NCBI RefSeq assembly: GCF_021155765.1
Contig: NC_060109.1
Coordinates: forward strand, 1,451,001 to 1,515,000
DNA from: Diprion similis
Taxonomy: Eukaryota > Arthropoda > Insecta > Hymenoptera > Diprionidae
Reading direction: 5' to 3'
DNA: 64,000 nt
Each line of letters opens with the position of its first letter. The stretch's first letter is position 1. This document shows, piece by piece, positions 12,401 to 27,400 of this stretch. The notes under the pieces were generated by a model, which saw only the letters and a program-made list of their open reading frames with translations, had not been told where the DNA came from and searched no databases. The position numbers and the translations under genes were made by a program.

Positions 12401-15400
12401 TCGGAATAGTACCCTCAAGAATCGATTGCAGCACTTTTCAAAGTCGACGAAATTTTCGCCAAAAATGCAAAGGGGTTAGCGTTGGATTTTTTTCGGCCGA
12501 AAAATCTTTTGTCTGGGAATCGATCCGTATGACGCTTTTTAGACTAATTCGACGCCCAGGAACTCAGAAAACACATGAAAAATAGCCTAGAACCAGCAGC
12601 AGAGAAATGACGATGAAAATCTGCAGTTTTTCGGCTGTAACTTTGCAGGTGTTGCTCGCAGCGTATCGGGACTGCGATTAATCGATTCCTCTCGCAAAAT
12701 CACGTCAGAATAGTACCCTAAAGAATTCATTGCAGCACTTTTCAAAGTCGTCGAAATTTTCGCCAAAAATGCAAAGAGGTTAGCCTTGGATTTTTTTTGG
12801 CCTAAAAATCTTTTGTCTGGGAATCGATCCGTATGACGCTTTTGAGACTAATTCGACGCTCAGGAACTCAGAAAACACATGAAAAATAGCCTAGGACCAG
12901 CAGCAGAGAAATGACGATGAAAATCTGCAGTTTTTCGGCTGTGACTTTGCAGGTGTCGCTCGCAGCGTATCGGGACTGCGATTAATCGATTCCTCTCGCG
13001 AAATCACGTCGGAATTGTACCCTAAAGAATTAATTGCAGCACTTTTCAAAGTCGTCGAAATTTTCGCCAAAAATGCAAAGGGGTTAGCCTTGGATTTTTT
13101 TTGGCCGAAAAATCTTTTGTCTGGGAATCGATCCGTATGACGCTTTTGAGACTAATTCGACGCCCAGGAACTCAGAAAACACATGAAAAATAGCCTAGGA
13201 CCAGCAGCAGAGAAATGACGATGAAAATCTGCAGTTTTTCGGCTGTAACTTTGCAGGTGTTGCTCGCAGCGTATCAGGACTGCGATTAATCGATTCCTCT
13301 CGCGAAATCACCTCGGAATAGTACCCTAAAGAATTCATTGCAGCACTTTTCAAAGTCGTCGAAATTTTCGCCAAAAATTCAAAGGGGTTAGCCTTGGATT
13401 TTTTTTGGCCGAAAAATCTTTTGTCTGGGAATCGATCCGTATGACGCTTTCTAGACTAATTTGACGCCCAGGAACTCAGAAAACACATGAAAAATAGCCT
13501 AGGACCAGCAGCAGAGAAATGACGATGAAAATCTGCAGTTTTTCGGCTGTAACTTTGCAGGTGTTGCTCGCAGCGTATCGGGACTGCGATTAATCGATTC
13601 CTCTCGCAGAATCACGTCGGAATAGTACCCTAGAGAATTAATTGCAGCACTTTTCAAAGTCGTCGAAATTTTCGCCAAAAATGCAAAGGGGTTCGCCTTG
13701 GATTTTTTTTGGCTGAAAAATCTTTTGTCTGGGAATCGATCCGTATGACGCTTTTTAGACTAATTTGACGCCCAGGAACTCAGAAAACACATGAAAAATA
13801 GCCTAGAACCAGCAGCAGAGGAATGACGATGAAAATCTGCAGTTTTTCGGCTGTAACTTTGCAGGTGTTGCTCGCAGCGTATCGGGACTGCGATTAATCG
13901 ATTCCTCTCGCAAAATCACGTCGGAATAGTACCCTAAAGAATTAATTGCAGCACTTTCCAAAGTCGTCGAAATTTTGGCCAAAAATGCAAAGGGGTTAGC
14001 CTTGGATTTTTTTTGGCCGAAAAATCTTTTGTCTGGGAATCGATCCGTATGACGCTTCTTAGACTAATTCGACGCTCAGGAACTCAGAAAACACATAAAA
14101 AATAGCCTAGGACCAGCAGCAGAGAAGTGACGATGAAAATCTGCAGTTTTTCGGCTGTAACTTTGCAGGTGTTGCTCGCAGCGTATCGGGACTGCGATTA
14201 ATCGATTCCTCTCGCAAAATCACGTCGGAATAGTACCCTAAAGAATTAATTGCAGCACTTTTCAAAGTCGTCGAAATTTTCGCCAAAAATGCAAAGGGGT
14301 TAGCCTTGGATTTTTTTTGGCCGAAGAATCTTTTGTCTGGGAATCGATCCGTATGACGCTTTTCAGACTAATTCGACGCCCAGGAACTCAGAAAACAAAT
14401 GAAAAATAGCCTAGGACCAGCAGCAGAGCAATGACGATGAAAATCTGCAGTTTTTTGGCTGTAACTTTGCAGGTGTTGCTCGCAGCGTATCGGGACTGCG
14501 ATTAATCGATTCCTCTCGCAAAATCACGTCGGAATAGTACCCTAAAGAATTAATTGCAGCACTTTTCAAAGTCGTCGAAATTTTCGCCAAAAATGCAAAG
14601 GGGTTAGCCTTGGATTTTTTTTGGCCGAAAAATCTTTTGTCTGGGAATCGATCCGTATGACGCTTTTTAGACTAATTCGACGCCCAGGAACTCAGAAAAC
14701 ACATGACAAATAGCCTAGGACCAGCAGCAGAGAAATGACGATGAAAATCTGCAGTTTTTTGGCTGTAACTTTGCAGGTGTTGCTCGCAGCGTATCGGGAC
14801 TGCGATTCATCGATTCCTCTCGCAAAATCACGTCGGAATAGTACCCTAAAGAATTAATTGCAGCACTTTTCAAAGTCGTCAAAATTTTCGCCAAAAATGC
14901 AAAGGGGTTAGCCTTGGATTTTTTTTGGCCGAAGAATCTTTTGTCTGGGAATCGATCCGTATGACGCTTTTCAGACTAATTCGACGCCCAGGAACTCAGA
15001 AAACACATGAAAAATAGCCTAGGACCAGCAGCAGAGCAATGACGATGAAAATCTGCAGTTTTTCGGCTGTAACTTTGCAGGTGTTGCTCGCAGCGTATCG
15101 GGACTGCGATTAATCGATTCCTCTCGCAAAATCACGTCGGAATAGTACCCTCAAGAATTAATTGCAGCACTTTTCAAAGTCGTCGAAATTTTCGCCAAAA
15201 ATGCAAAGGGGTTAGCCTTGGATTTTTTTTGGCCGGAAAATCTTTTGTCTGGGAATCGATCCGTATGACGCTTTTTAGACTAATTCGACGCCCAGGAACT
15301 CAGAAAACACATGAAAAATAACCTAGGACCAGCAGCAGAGAAATGACGATGAAAATCTGCAGTTTTTCAGCTGTAACTTTGCAGGTGTTGCTCGCAGCGT

Positions 15401-18400
15401 ATCGGGACTGCGATTAATCGATTCCTCTCGCAAAATCACGTCGGAATAGTACCTTGAAGAATTAATTGCAGCACTTTTCAAAGTCGTCGAAATTTTCGCC
15501 AAAAATGCAAAGGGGTTAGCCTTGGATTTTTTTTGGCCTAAGAATCTTTTGTCTGGGAATCGATCCGTAAGACGCTTTCTAGACTAATTCGACGCCCCGG
15601 AACTCAGAAAACACATGAAAAATAGCCTAGGACCAGCAGCAGAGAAATGACGATGAAAATCTGCAGTTTTTCGGCTGTAACTTTGCAGGTGTTGCTCGCA
15701 GCGTATCGGGACTGCGATTAATCGATTCCTCTCGCAAAATCACGTCGAAATAGTACCCTCAAGAATTAATTGCAGCACTTTTCAAAGTCGTCGAAATTTT
15801 CGCCAAGAATGCAAAGGGGTTAGCCTTGGATTTTTTTTGGCCGAAAAATCTTTTGTCTGGGTATCGATCCGTATGACGCTTTTTAGACTAATTCGACGCC
15901 CAGGAACTCAGAAAACACATGAAAAATAGCCTAGGACCAGCAGCAGAGAAATGACGATGAAAATCTGCAGTTTTTCGGCTGTAACTTTGCAGGTGTTGCT
16001 CGCAGCGTATCGGGACTGCGATTAATCGATTCCTCTCGCAAAATCACGTCGGAATAGTACCCTAAAGAATTAATTGCAGCACTTTTCAAAGTCGTCGAAA
16101 TTTTCGCCAAAAATGCAAAGGGGTTAGCCTTGGATTTTTTTTGGCCGAAAAATCTTTTGTCTGGGTATCGATCCGTATGGCGCTTTTTAGACTAATTCGA
16201 CGCCCAGGAACTCAGAAAACACATGAAAAATAGCCTAGGACCAGCAGCAGAGAAATGACGATGAAAATCTGCAGTTTTTCGGCTGTAACTTTGCAGGTGT
16301 TGCTCGCAGCGTATCGGGACTGCGATTAATCGATTTCTCTCGCAAAATCACGTCGGAATAGTACCCTAAAGAATTAATTGCAGCACTTTTTAAAGTCGTC
16401 GAAATTTTCGCCAAAAATGCAAAGGGGTTAGCCTTGGATTTTTTTTGGCCGAAAAATCTTTTGTCTGGGAATCGATCCGTATGACGCTTTTTAGACTAAT
16501 TCGACGCCCAGGAACTCAGAAAACACATGACAAATAGCCTAGGACCAGCAGCAGAGAAATGACGATGAAAATCTGCAGTTTTTTGGCTGTAACTTTGCAG
16601 GTGTTGCTCGCAGCGTATCAGGACTGCGATTCATCGATTCCTCTCGCAAAATCACGTCGGAATAGTACCCTAAAGAATTAATTGCAGCACTTTTCAAAGT
16701 CGTCGAAATTTTCGCCAAAAATGCAAAGGGGTTAGCCTTGGATTTTTTTTGGCCGAAGAATCTTTTGTCTGGGAATCGATCCGTATGACGCTTTTTAGAC
16801 TAATTCGACGCCCAGGAACTCAGAAAACACATGAAAAATAGCCTAGGACCAGCAGCAGAGCAATGACGATGAAAATCTGCAGTTTTTCGGCTGTAACTTT
16901 GCAGGTGTTGCTCGCAGCGTATCGGGACTGCGATTAATCGATTCCTCTCGCAAAATCACGTCGGAATAGTACCCTAAAGAATTAATTGCAGCACTTTTTA
17001 AAGTCGTCGAAATTTTCGCCAAAAATGCAAAGGGGTTAGCCTTGGATTTTTTTTGGCCGAAGAATCTTTTGTCTGGGAATCGATCCGTATGACGCTTTTC
17101 AGACTAATTCGACGCCCAGGAACTCAGAAAACACATGAAAAATAGCCTAGGACCAGCAGCAGAGAAATGACGATGAAAATCTGCAGTTTTTCGGCAGTAA
17201 CTTTGCAGGTGTTGCTCGCAGCGTATCGGGACTGCGATTAATCGATTCCTCTCGCAAAATCACGTCGGAATAGTACCCTAAAGAATTAATTGCAGCACTT
17301 TTCAAAGTCGTCGAAATTTTCGCCAAAAATGCAAAGGGGTTAGCCTTGGATTTTTTTTGGCCTAAAAATCTTTTGTCTACGAATCGATCCGTATGACGCT
17401 TTTTAGACTAATTCGACGCCCAGGAACTCAGAAAACACATGAAAAATAGCCTAGGACCAGCAGCAGAGAAATGACGATGAAAATCTGCAGTTTTTCGGCT
17501 GTAACTTTGCAGGTGTTGCTCGCAGCGTATCGGGACTGCGATTAATCGATTCCTCTCGCAAAATCACGTCGGAATAGTACCCTAAAGAATTAATTGCAGC
17601 ACTTTTCAAAGTCGTCGAAATTTTCGCCAAAAATGCAAAGGGGTTAGCCTTGGATTTTTTTTGGCCGAAAAATCTTTTGTCTGGGAATCGATCCGTATGA
17701 CGCTTTTTAGACTAATTCGACGCCCAGGAACTCAGAAAACACATGAAAAATAGCCTAGGACCAGCAGCAGAGAAATGACGATGAAAATCTGCAGTTTTTC
17801 GGCTGTAACTTTGCAGGTGTTGCTCGCAGCGTATCGGGACTGCGATTAATCGATTCCTCTCGCAAAATCACGTCGGAATAGTACCCTAAAGAATTAATTG
17901 CAGCACTTTTCAAAGTCGTCGAAATTTTCGCCAAAAATGCAAAGGGGTTAGCCTTGGATTTTTTTTGGCCGAAAAATCTTTTGTCTGGGAATCGATCCGT
18001 ATGACGCTTTTTAGACTAATTCGACGCCCAGGAACTCAGAAAACACATGAAAAATAGCCTAGGACCAGCAGCAGAGAAATGACGATGAAAATCTGCAGTT
18101 TTTCGGCTGTAACTTTGCAGGTGTTGCTCGCAGCGTATCGGGACTGGGATTAATCGATTCCTCTCGCAAAATCACGTCGGAATAGTACCCTAAAGAATTA
18201 ATTGCAGCACTTTTCAAAGTCGTCGAAATTTTCGCCAAAAATGCAAAGGGGTTAGCCTTGGATTTTTTTTGGCCGAAAAATCTTTTGTCTGGGAATCGAT
18301 CCGTATGACGCTTTTTAGACTAATTCGACGCCCAGGAACTTAGAAAACACATGAAAAATAGCCTAGGACCAGCAGCAGAGAAATGACGATGAAAATCTGC

Positions 18401-19186
18401 AGTTTTTCGGCTGTAACTTTGCAGGTGTTGCTCGCAGCGTATCGGGACTGCGATTAATCGATTCCTCTCGCAAAATCACGTCGGAATAGTACCCTAAAGA
18501 ATTAATTGCAGCACTTTTCAAAGTCGTCGAAATTTTCGCCAAAAATGCAAAGGGGTTAGCCTTGGATTTTTTTTGGCCGAAAAATCTTTTGTCTGGGAAT
18601 CGATCCGTATGACGCTTTTTAGACTAATTCGACGCCCAGGAACTTAGAAAACACATGAAAAATAGCCTAGGACCAGCAGCAGAGAAATGACGATGAAAAT
18701 CTGCAGTTTTTCGGCTGTAACTTTGCAGGTGTTGCTCGCAGCGTATCGGGACTGCGATTAATCGATTCCTCTCGCAAAATCACGTCGGAATAGTACCCTA
18801 AAGAATTAATTGCAGCACTTTTCAAAGTCGTCGAAATTTTCGCCAAAAATGCAAAGGGGTTAGCCTTGGATTTTTTTTGGCCGAAAAATCTTTTGTCTGG
18901 GAATCGATCCGTATGACGCTTTTTAGACTAATTCGACGCCCAGGAACTTAGAAAACACATGAAAAATAGCCTAGGACCAGCAGCAGAGAAATGACGATGA
19001 AAATCTGCAGTTTTTCGGCTGTAACTTTGCAGGTGTTGCTCGCAGCGTATCGGGACTGCGATTAATCGATTCCTCTCGCAAAATCACGTCGGAATAGTAC
19101 CCTAAAGAATTAATTGCAGCACTTTTCAAAGTCGTCGAAATTTTCGCCAAAAATGCAAAGGGGTTAGCCTTGGATTTTTTTTGGCC

Positions 19187-21600
19187 TAAAAATCTTTTGT
19201 CTGGGAATCGATCCGTATGACGCTTTTTAGACTAATTCGACGCCCAGGAACTCAGAAAACACATGAAAAATAGCCTAGGACCAGCAGCAGAGAAATGACG
19301 ATGAAAATCTGCAGTTTTTCGGCTGTAACTTTGCAGGTGTTGCTCGCAGCGTATCGGGACTGCGATTAATCGATTCCTCTCGCAAAATCACGTCGGAATA
19401 GTACCCTAAAGAATTAATTGCAGCACTTTTCGAAGTCGTCGAAATTTTCGCCAAAAATGCAAAGGGGTTAGCCTTGGATTTTTTTTGGCCGAAAAATCTT
19501 TTGTCTGGGAATCGATCCGTATGACGCTTTCTAGACTAATTCGACGCCCAGGAACTTAGAAAACACATGAAAAATAGCCTAGGACCAGCAGCAGAGAAAT
19601 GACGATGAAAATCTGCAGTTTTTCGGCTGTAACTTTGCAGGTGTTGCTCGCAGCGTATCGGGACTGCGATTAATCGATTCCTCTCGCAAAATCACGTCGG
19701 AATAGTACCCTAAAGAATTAATTGCAGCACTTTTCAAAGTCGTCGAAATTTTCGCCAAAAATGCAAAGGGGTTAGCCTTGGATTTTTTTTGGCCTAAAAA
19801 TCTTTTGTCTGGGAATCGATCCGTATGACGCTTTTTAGACTAATTCGACGCCCAGGAACTCAGAAAACACATGAAAAATAGCCTAGGACCAGCAGCAGAG
19901 AAATGACGATGAAAATCTGCAGTTTTTCGGCTGTAACTTTGCAGGTGTTGCTCGCAGCGTATCGGGACTGCGATTAATCGATTCCTCTCGCAAAATCACG
20001 TCGGAATAGTACCCTAAAGAATTAATTGCAGCACTTTTCGAAGTCGTCGAAATTTTCGCCAAAAATGCAAAGGGGTTAGCCTTGGATTTTTTTTGGCCGA
20101 AAAATCTTTTGTCTGGGAATCGATCCGTATGACGCTTTTTAGACTAATTCGACGCCCAGGAACTTAGAAAACACATGAAAAATAGCCTAGGACCAGCAGC
20201 AGAGAAATGACGATGAAAATCTGCAGTTTTTCGGCTGTAACTTTGCAGGTGTTGCTCGCAGCGTATCGGGACTGCGATTAATCGATTCCTCTCGCAAAAT
20301 CACGTCGGAATAGTACCCTAAAGAATTAATTGCAGCACTTTTCAAAGTCGTCGAAATTTTCGCCAAAAATGCAAAGGGGTTAGCCTTGGATTTTTTTTGG
20401 CCTAAAAATCTTTTGTCTGGGAATCGATCCGTATGACGCTTTTTAGACTAATTCGACGCCCAGGAACTCAGAAAACACATGAAAAATAGCCTAGGACCAG
20501 CAGCAGAGAAATGACGATGAAAATCTGCAGTTTTTCGGCTGTAACTTTGCAGGTGTTGCTCGCAGCGTATCGGGACTGCGATTAATCGATTCCTCTCGCA
20601 AAATCACGTCGGAATAGTACCCTAAAGAATTAATTGCAGCACTTTTCGAAGTCGTCGTAATTTTCGCCAAAAATGCAAAGGGGTTAGCCTTGGATTTTTT
20701 TTGGCCGAAAAATCTTTTGTCTGGGAATCGATCCGTATGACGCTCTTTAGACTAATTCGACGCCCAGGAACTTAGAAAACACATGAAAAATAGCCTAGGA
20801 CCAGCAGCAGAGAAATGACGATGAAAATCTGCAGTTTTTCGGCTGTAACTTTGCAGGTGTTGCTCGCAGCGTATCGGGACTGCGATTAATCGATTCCTCT
20901 CGCAAAATCACGTCGGAATAGTACCCTAAAGAATTAATTGCAGCACTTTTCAAAGTCGTCGAAATTTTCGCCAAAAATGCAAAGGGGTTAGCCTTGGATT
21001 TTTTTTGGCCTAAAAATCTTTTGTCTGGGAATCGATCCGTATGACGCTTTTTAGACTAATTCGACGCCCAGGAACTCAGAAAACACATGAAAAATAGCCT
21101 AGGACCAGCAGCAGAGAAATGACGATGAAAATCTGCAGTTTTTCGGCTGTAACTTTGCAGGTGTTGCTCGCAGCGTATCGGGACTGCGATTAATCGATTC
21201 CTCTCGCAAAATCACGTCGGAATAGTACCCTAAAGAATTAATTGCAGCACTTTTCGAAGTCGTCGAAATTTTCGCCAAAAATGCAAAGGGGTTAGCCTTG
21301 GATTTTTTTTGGCCGAAAAATCTTTTGTCTGGGAATCGATCCGTATGACGCTTTTTAGACTAATTCGACGCCCAGGAACTGAGAAAACACATGAAAAATA
21401 GCCTAGGACCAGCAGCAGAGAAATGACGATGAAAATCTGCAGTTTTTCGGCTGTAACTTTGCAGGTGTTGCTCGCAGCGTATCGGGACTGCGATTAATCG
21501 ATTCCTCTCGCAAAATCACGTCGGAATAGTACCCTAAAGAATTAATTGCAGCACTTTTCAAAGTCGTCGAAATTTTCGCCAAAAATGCAAAGGGGTTAGC
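19187..21600. repeat. 608-bp dimeric higher-order repeat within the satellite
   Basis: Two kinds of monomer alternate. One has GGCCTAAAAATC (variant base at 19187, 19795, 20403, 21011). The other has TTTTCGAAGTCG (variant at 19431, 20039, 20647, 21255). Each series is spaced exactly 608 bp, i.e. 2 x 304. This shows about four tandem copies of a two-monomer unit. Confidence 0.9.
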
Positions 21601-24600
21601 CTTGGATTTTTTTTGGCCGAAAAATCTTTTGTCTGGGAATCGATCCGTATGACGCTTTTTAGACTAATTCGACGCCCAGGAACTCAGAAAACACATGAAA
21701 AATAGCCTAGGACCAGCAGCAGAGAAATGACGATGAAAATCTGCAGTTTTTCGGCTGTAACTTTGCAGGTGTTGCTCGCAGCGTATCGGGACTGCGATTA
21801 ATCGATTCCTCTCGCAAAATCACGTCGGAATAGTACCCTAAAGAATTAATTGCAGCACTTTTCAAAGTCGTCAAAATTTTCGCCAAAAATGCAAAGGGGT
21901 TAGCCTTGGATTTTTTTTGGCCGAAAAATCTTTTGTCTGGGAATCGATCCGTATGACGCTTTTTAGACTAATTCGACGCCCAGGAACTCAGAAAACACAT
22001 GAAAAATAGCCTAGGACCAGCAGCAGAGAAATGACGATGAAAATCTGCAGTTTTTCGGCTGTAACTTTGCAGGTGTTGCTCGCAGCGTATCGGGACTGCG
22101 ATTAATCGATTCCTCTCGCAAAATCACGTCGGAATAGTACCCTAAAGAATTAATTGCAGCACTTTTCAAAGTCGTCGAAATTTTCGCCAAAAATGCAAAG
22201 GGGTTAGCCTTGGATTTTTTTTGGCCGAAAAATCTTTTGTCTGGGAATCGATCCGTATGACGCTTTTTAGACTAATTCGACGCCCAGGAACTCAGAAAAC
22301 ACATGAAAAATAGCCTAGGACCAGCAGCAGAGAAATGACGATGAAAATCTGCAGTTTTTCGGCTGTAACTTTGCAGGTGTTGCTCGCAGCGTATCGGGAC
22401 TGCGATTAACCGATTCCTCTCGCAAAATCACGTCGGAATAGTACCCTAAAGAATTAATTGCAGCACTTTTCAAAGTCGTCGAAATTTTCGCCAAAAATGC
22501 AAAGGGGTTAGCCTTGGATTTTTTTTGGCCGAAAAATCTTTTGTCTGGGAATCGATCCGTATGACGCTTTATAGACTAATTCGACGCCCAGGAACTCAGA
22601 AAACACATGAAAAATAGCCTAGGACCAGCAGCAGAGAAATGACGATGAAAATCTGCAGTTTTTCGGCTGTAACTTTGCAGGTGTTGCTCGCAGCGTATCG
22701 GGACTGCGATCAATCGATTCCTCTCGCAAAATCACGTCGGAATAGTACCCTAAAGAATTATTTGCAGCACTTTTCAAAGTCGTCGAAATTTTCGCCAAAA
22801 ATGCAAAGGGGTTAGCCTTGGATTTTTTTTGGCCTGAAAATCTTTTGTCTGGGAATCGATCCGTATGACGCTTTTTAGACTAATTCGACGCCCAGAAACT
22901 CAGAAAACACATGAAAAATAGCCTAGGACCAGCAGCAGAGAAATGACGATGAAAATCTGCAGTTTTTCGGCTGTAACTTTGCAGGTGTTGCTCGCAGCGT
23001 ATCGGGACTGCGATTAATCGATTCCTCTCGCAAAATCACGTCGGAATAGTACCCTAAAGAATTAATTGCAGCACTTTTCAAAGTCGTCGAAATTTTCGCC
23101 AAAAATGCAAAGGGGTTAGCCTTGGATTTTTTTTGGCCGAAAAATCTTTTGTCTGGGAATCGATCCGTATGACGCTTTTTAGACTAATTCGACGCCCAGG
23201 AACTCAGAAAACACATGAAAAATAGCCTAGGACCAGCAGCAGAGAAATGACGATGAAAATCTGCAGTTTTTCGGCTGTAACTTTGCAGGTGTTGCTCGCA
23301 CCGTATCGGGACTGCGATTAATCGATTCCTCTCGCAAAATCACGTCGGAATAGTACCCTAAAGAATTAATCGCAGCACTTTTCAAAGTCGTCGAAATTTT
23401 CGCCAAAAATGCAAAGGGGTTAGCCTTGGATTTTTTTTGGCCGAAAAATCTTTTGTCTGGGAATCGATCCGTATGACGCTTTTTAGACTAATTCGACGCC
23501 CAGGAACTCAGAAAACACATGAAAAATAGCCTAGGACCAGCAGCAGAGAAATGACGATGAAAATCTGCAGTTTTTCGGCTGTAACTTTGCAGGTGTTGCT
23601 CGCAGCGTATCGGGACTGCGATTAATCGATTCCTCTCGCAAAATCACGTCGGAATAGTACCCTAAAGAATTAATTGCAGCACCTTTCAAAGTCGTCGAAA
23701 TTTTCGCCAAAAATGCAAAGGGGTTAGCCTTGGATTTTTTTTGGCCGAAAAATCTTTTGTCTGGGAATCGATCCGTATGACGCTTTTTAGACTAATTCGA
23801 CGCCCAGGAACTCAGAAAACACATGAAAAATAGCCTAGGACCAGCAGCAGAGAAATGACGATGAAAATCTGCAGTTTTTCGGCTGTAACTTTGCAGGTGT
23901 TGCTCGCAGCGTATCGGGACTGCGATTAATCGATTCCTCTCGCAAAATCACGTCGGAATAGTACCCTAAAGAATCAATTGCAGCACTCTTCAAAGTCGTC
24001 GAAATTTTCGCCAAAAATGCAAAGGGGTTAGCCTTGGATTTTTTTTGGCCGAAAAATCTTTTGTCTGGGAATCGATCCGTATGACGCTTTTTAGACTAAT
24101 TCGACGCCCAGGAACTCAGAAAACACATGAAAAATAGCCTAGGACCAGCAGCAGAGAAATGACGATGAAAATCTGCAGTTTTTCGGCTGTAACTTTGCAG
24201 GTGTTGCTCGCAGCGTATCGGGACTGCGATTAATCGATTCCTCCCGCAAAATCACGTCGGAATAGTACCCTAAAGAATTAATTGCAGCACTTTTCAAAGT
24301 CGTCGAAATTTTCGCCAAAAATGCAAAGGGGTTAGCCTTGGATTTTTTTTGGCCGAAAAATCTTTTGTCTGGGAATCGATCCGTATGACGCTTTTTAGAC
24401 TAATTCGACGCCCAGGAACTCAGAAAACACATGAAAAATAGCCTAGGACCAGCAGCAGAGAAATGACGATGAAAATCTGCAGTTTTTCGGCTGTAACTTT
24501 GCAGGTGTTGCTCGCACCGTATCGGGACTGCGATTAATCGATTCCTCTCGCAAAATCACGTCGGAATAGTACCCTAAAGAATTAATCGCAGCACTTTTCA

Positions 24601-27400
24601 AAGTCGTCGAAATTTTCGCCAAAAATGCAAAGGGGTTAGCCTTGGATTTTTTTTGGCCGAAAAATCTTTTGTCTGGGAATCGATCCGTATGACGCTTTTT
24701 AGACTAATTCGACGCCCAGGAACTCAGAAAACACATGAAAAATAGCCTAGGACCAGCAGCAGAGAAATGACGATGAAAATCTGCAGTTTTTCGGCTGTAA
24801 CTTTGCAGGTGTTGCTCGCAGCGTATCGGGACTGCGATTAATCGATTCCTCTCGCAAAATCACGTCGGAATAGTACCCTAAAGAATTAATTGCAGCACTT
24901 TTCAAAGTCGTCGAAATTTTCGCCAAAAATGCAAAGGGGTTAGCCTTGGATTTTTTCTGGCCGAAAAATCTTTTGTCTGGGAATCGATCCGTATGACGCT
25001 TTTTAGACTAATTCGACGCCCAGGAACTCAGAAAACACATGAAAAATAGCCTAGGACCAGCAGCAGAGAAATGACGATGAAAATCTGCAGTTTTTCGGCT
25101 GTAACTTTGCAGGTGTTGCTCGCAGCGTATCGGGACTGCGATTAATCGATTCCTCCCGCAAAATCACGTCGGAATAGTACCCTAAAGAATTAATTGCAGC
25201 ACTTTTCAAAGTCGTCGAAATTTTCGCCAAAAATGCAAAGGGGTTAGCCTTGGATTTTTTTTGGCCGAAAAATCTTTCGTCTGGGAATCGATCCGTATGA
25301 CGCTTTTTAGACTAATTCGACGCCCAGGAACTCAGAAAACACATGAAAAATAGCCTAGGACCAGCAGCAGAGAAATGACGATGAAAATCTGCAGTTTTTC
25401 GGCTGTAACTTTGCAGGTGTTGCTCGCAGCGTATCGAGACTGCGATTAATCGATTCCTCTCGCAAAATCACGTCGGAATAGTACCCTAAAGAATAAATTG
25501 CAGCACTTTTCAAAGTCGTCGAAATTTTCGCCAAAAATGCAAAGGGGTTAGCCTTGGATTTTTTTTTGGCGAAAAATCTTATGTCTGGGAATCGATCCGT
25601 ATGACGCTTTTTAGACTAATTCGACGCCCAGGAACTCAGAAAACACATGAAAAATAGCCTAGGACCAGCAGCAGAGAAATGACGATGAAAATCTGCAGTT
25701 TTTCGGCTGTAACTTTGCAGGTGTTGCTCGCAGCGTATCGGGACTGCGATTAATCGATTCCTCTCGCAAAATCACGTCGGAACAGGACCCTAAAGAATTA
25801 ATTGCAGCACTTTTCGAAGTCGTCGAAATTTTCGCCAAAAATGCAAAGGGGTTAGCCTTGGATTTTTTTTGGACGAAAAATCTTTTGTCTGGGAATCGAT
25901 CCGTATGACGCTTTTTAGACTAATTCGACGCCCAGGAACTCAGAAAACACATGAAAAATAGCCTAGGACCAGCAGCAGAGAAATGACGATGAAAATCTGC
26001 AGTTTTTCGGCTGTAACTTTGCAGGTGTTGCTCGCAGCGTATCGGGACTGCGATTGATCGATTCCTCTCGCGTTATCACGTCGGAATAGTACCCTAAAGA
26101 ATTAATTGCAGCACTTTTCAAAGTCGTCGAAATTTTCGCCAAAAATGCAAAGGGGTTAGCCTTGGATTTTTTTTGGCCGAAAAATCTTTTGTCTGGGAAT
26201 CGATCCGTATGACGCTTCTTAGACTAATTCGACGCCCAGGAACTCAGAAAACACATGAAAAATAGCCTAGGACCAGCAGCAGAGAAATGACGATGAAAAT
26301 CTGCAGTTTTTCGGCTGTAACTTTGCAGGTGTTGCTCGCAGCGTATCGGGACTGCGATTGATCGATTCCTCTCGCGTTATCACGTCGGAATAGTACCCTA
26401 AAGAATTAATTGCAGCACTTTTCAAAGTCGTCGAAATTTTCGCCAAAAATGCAAAGGGGTTAGCCTTGGATTTTTTTTGGCCGAAAAATCTTTTGTCTGG
26501 GAATCGATCCGTATGACGCTTCTTAGACTAATTCGACGCCCAGGAACTCAGAAAACACATGAAAAATAGCCTAGGACCAGCAGCAGAGAAATGACGATGA
26601 AAATCTGCAGTTTTTCGGCTGTAACTTTGCAGGTGTTGCTCGCAGCGTATCGGGACTGCGATTAATCGATTCCTCTCGCAAAATCACGTCGGAATAGTAC
26701 CCTAAAGAATTAATTGCAGCACTTTTCAAAGTCGTCGAAATTTTCGCCAAAAATGCAAAGGGGTTAGCCTTGGATTTTTTTTGGCCGAAAAATCTTTTGT
26801 CTGGGAATCGATCCGTATGACGCTTTTTAGACTAATTCGACGCCCAGGAACTCAGAAAACACATGAAAAATAGCCTAGGACCAGCAGCAGAGAAATGACG
26901 ATGAAAATCTGCAGTTTTTCGGCTGTAACTTTGCAGGTGTTGCTCGCAGCGTATCGGGACTGCGATTAATCGATTCCTCTCGCAAAATCACGTCGGAATA
27001 GTACCCTTAAGAATTAATTGCAGCACTTTTCAAAGTCGTCGAAATTTTCGCCAAAAATGCAAAGGGGTTAGCCTTGGATTTTTTTTGGCCGAAAAATCTT
27101 TTGTCTGGGAATCGATCCGTATGACGCTTTTTAGACTAATTCGACGCCCAGGAACTCAGAAAACACATGAAAAATAGCCTAGGACCAGCAGCAGAGAAAT
27201 GACGATGAAAATCTGCAGTTTTTCGGCTGTAACTTTGCAGGTGTTGCTCGCATCGTATCGGGACTGCGATTAATCGATTCCTCTCGCAAAATCCTGTCGG
27301 AATAGTACCCTAAAGAATCAATTGCAGCACTTTTCAAAGTCGTCGAAATTTTCGCGAAAAATGCAAAGGGGTTAGCCTTGGATTTTTTTTGGCCGAAAAA

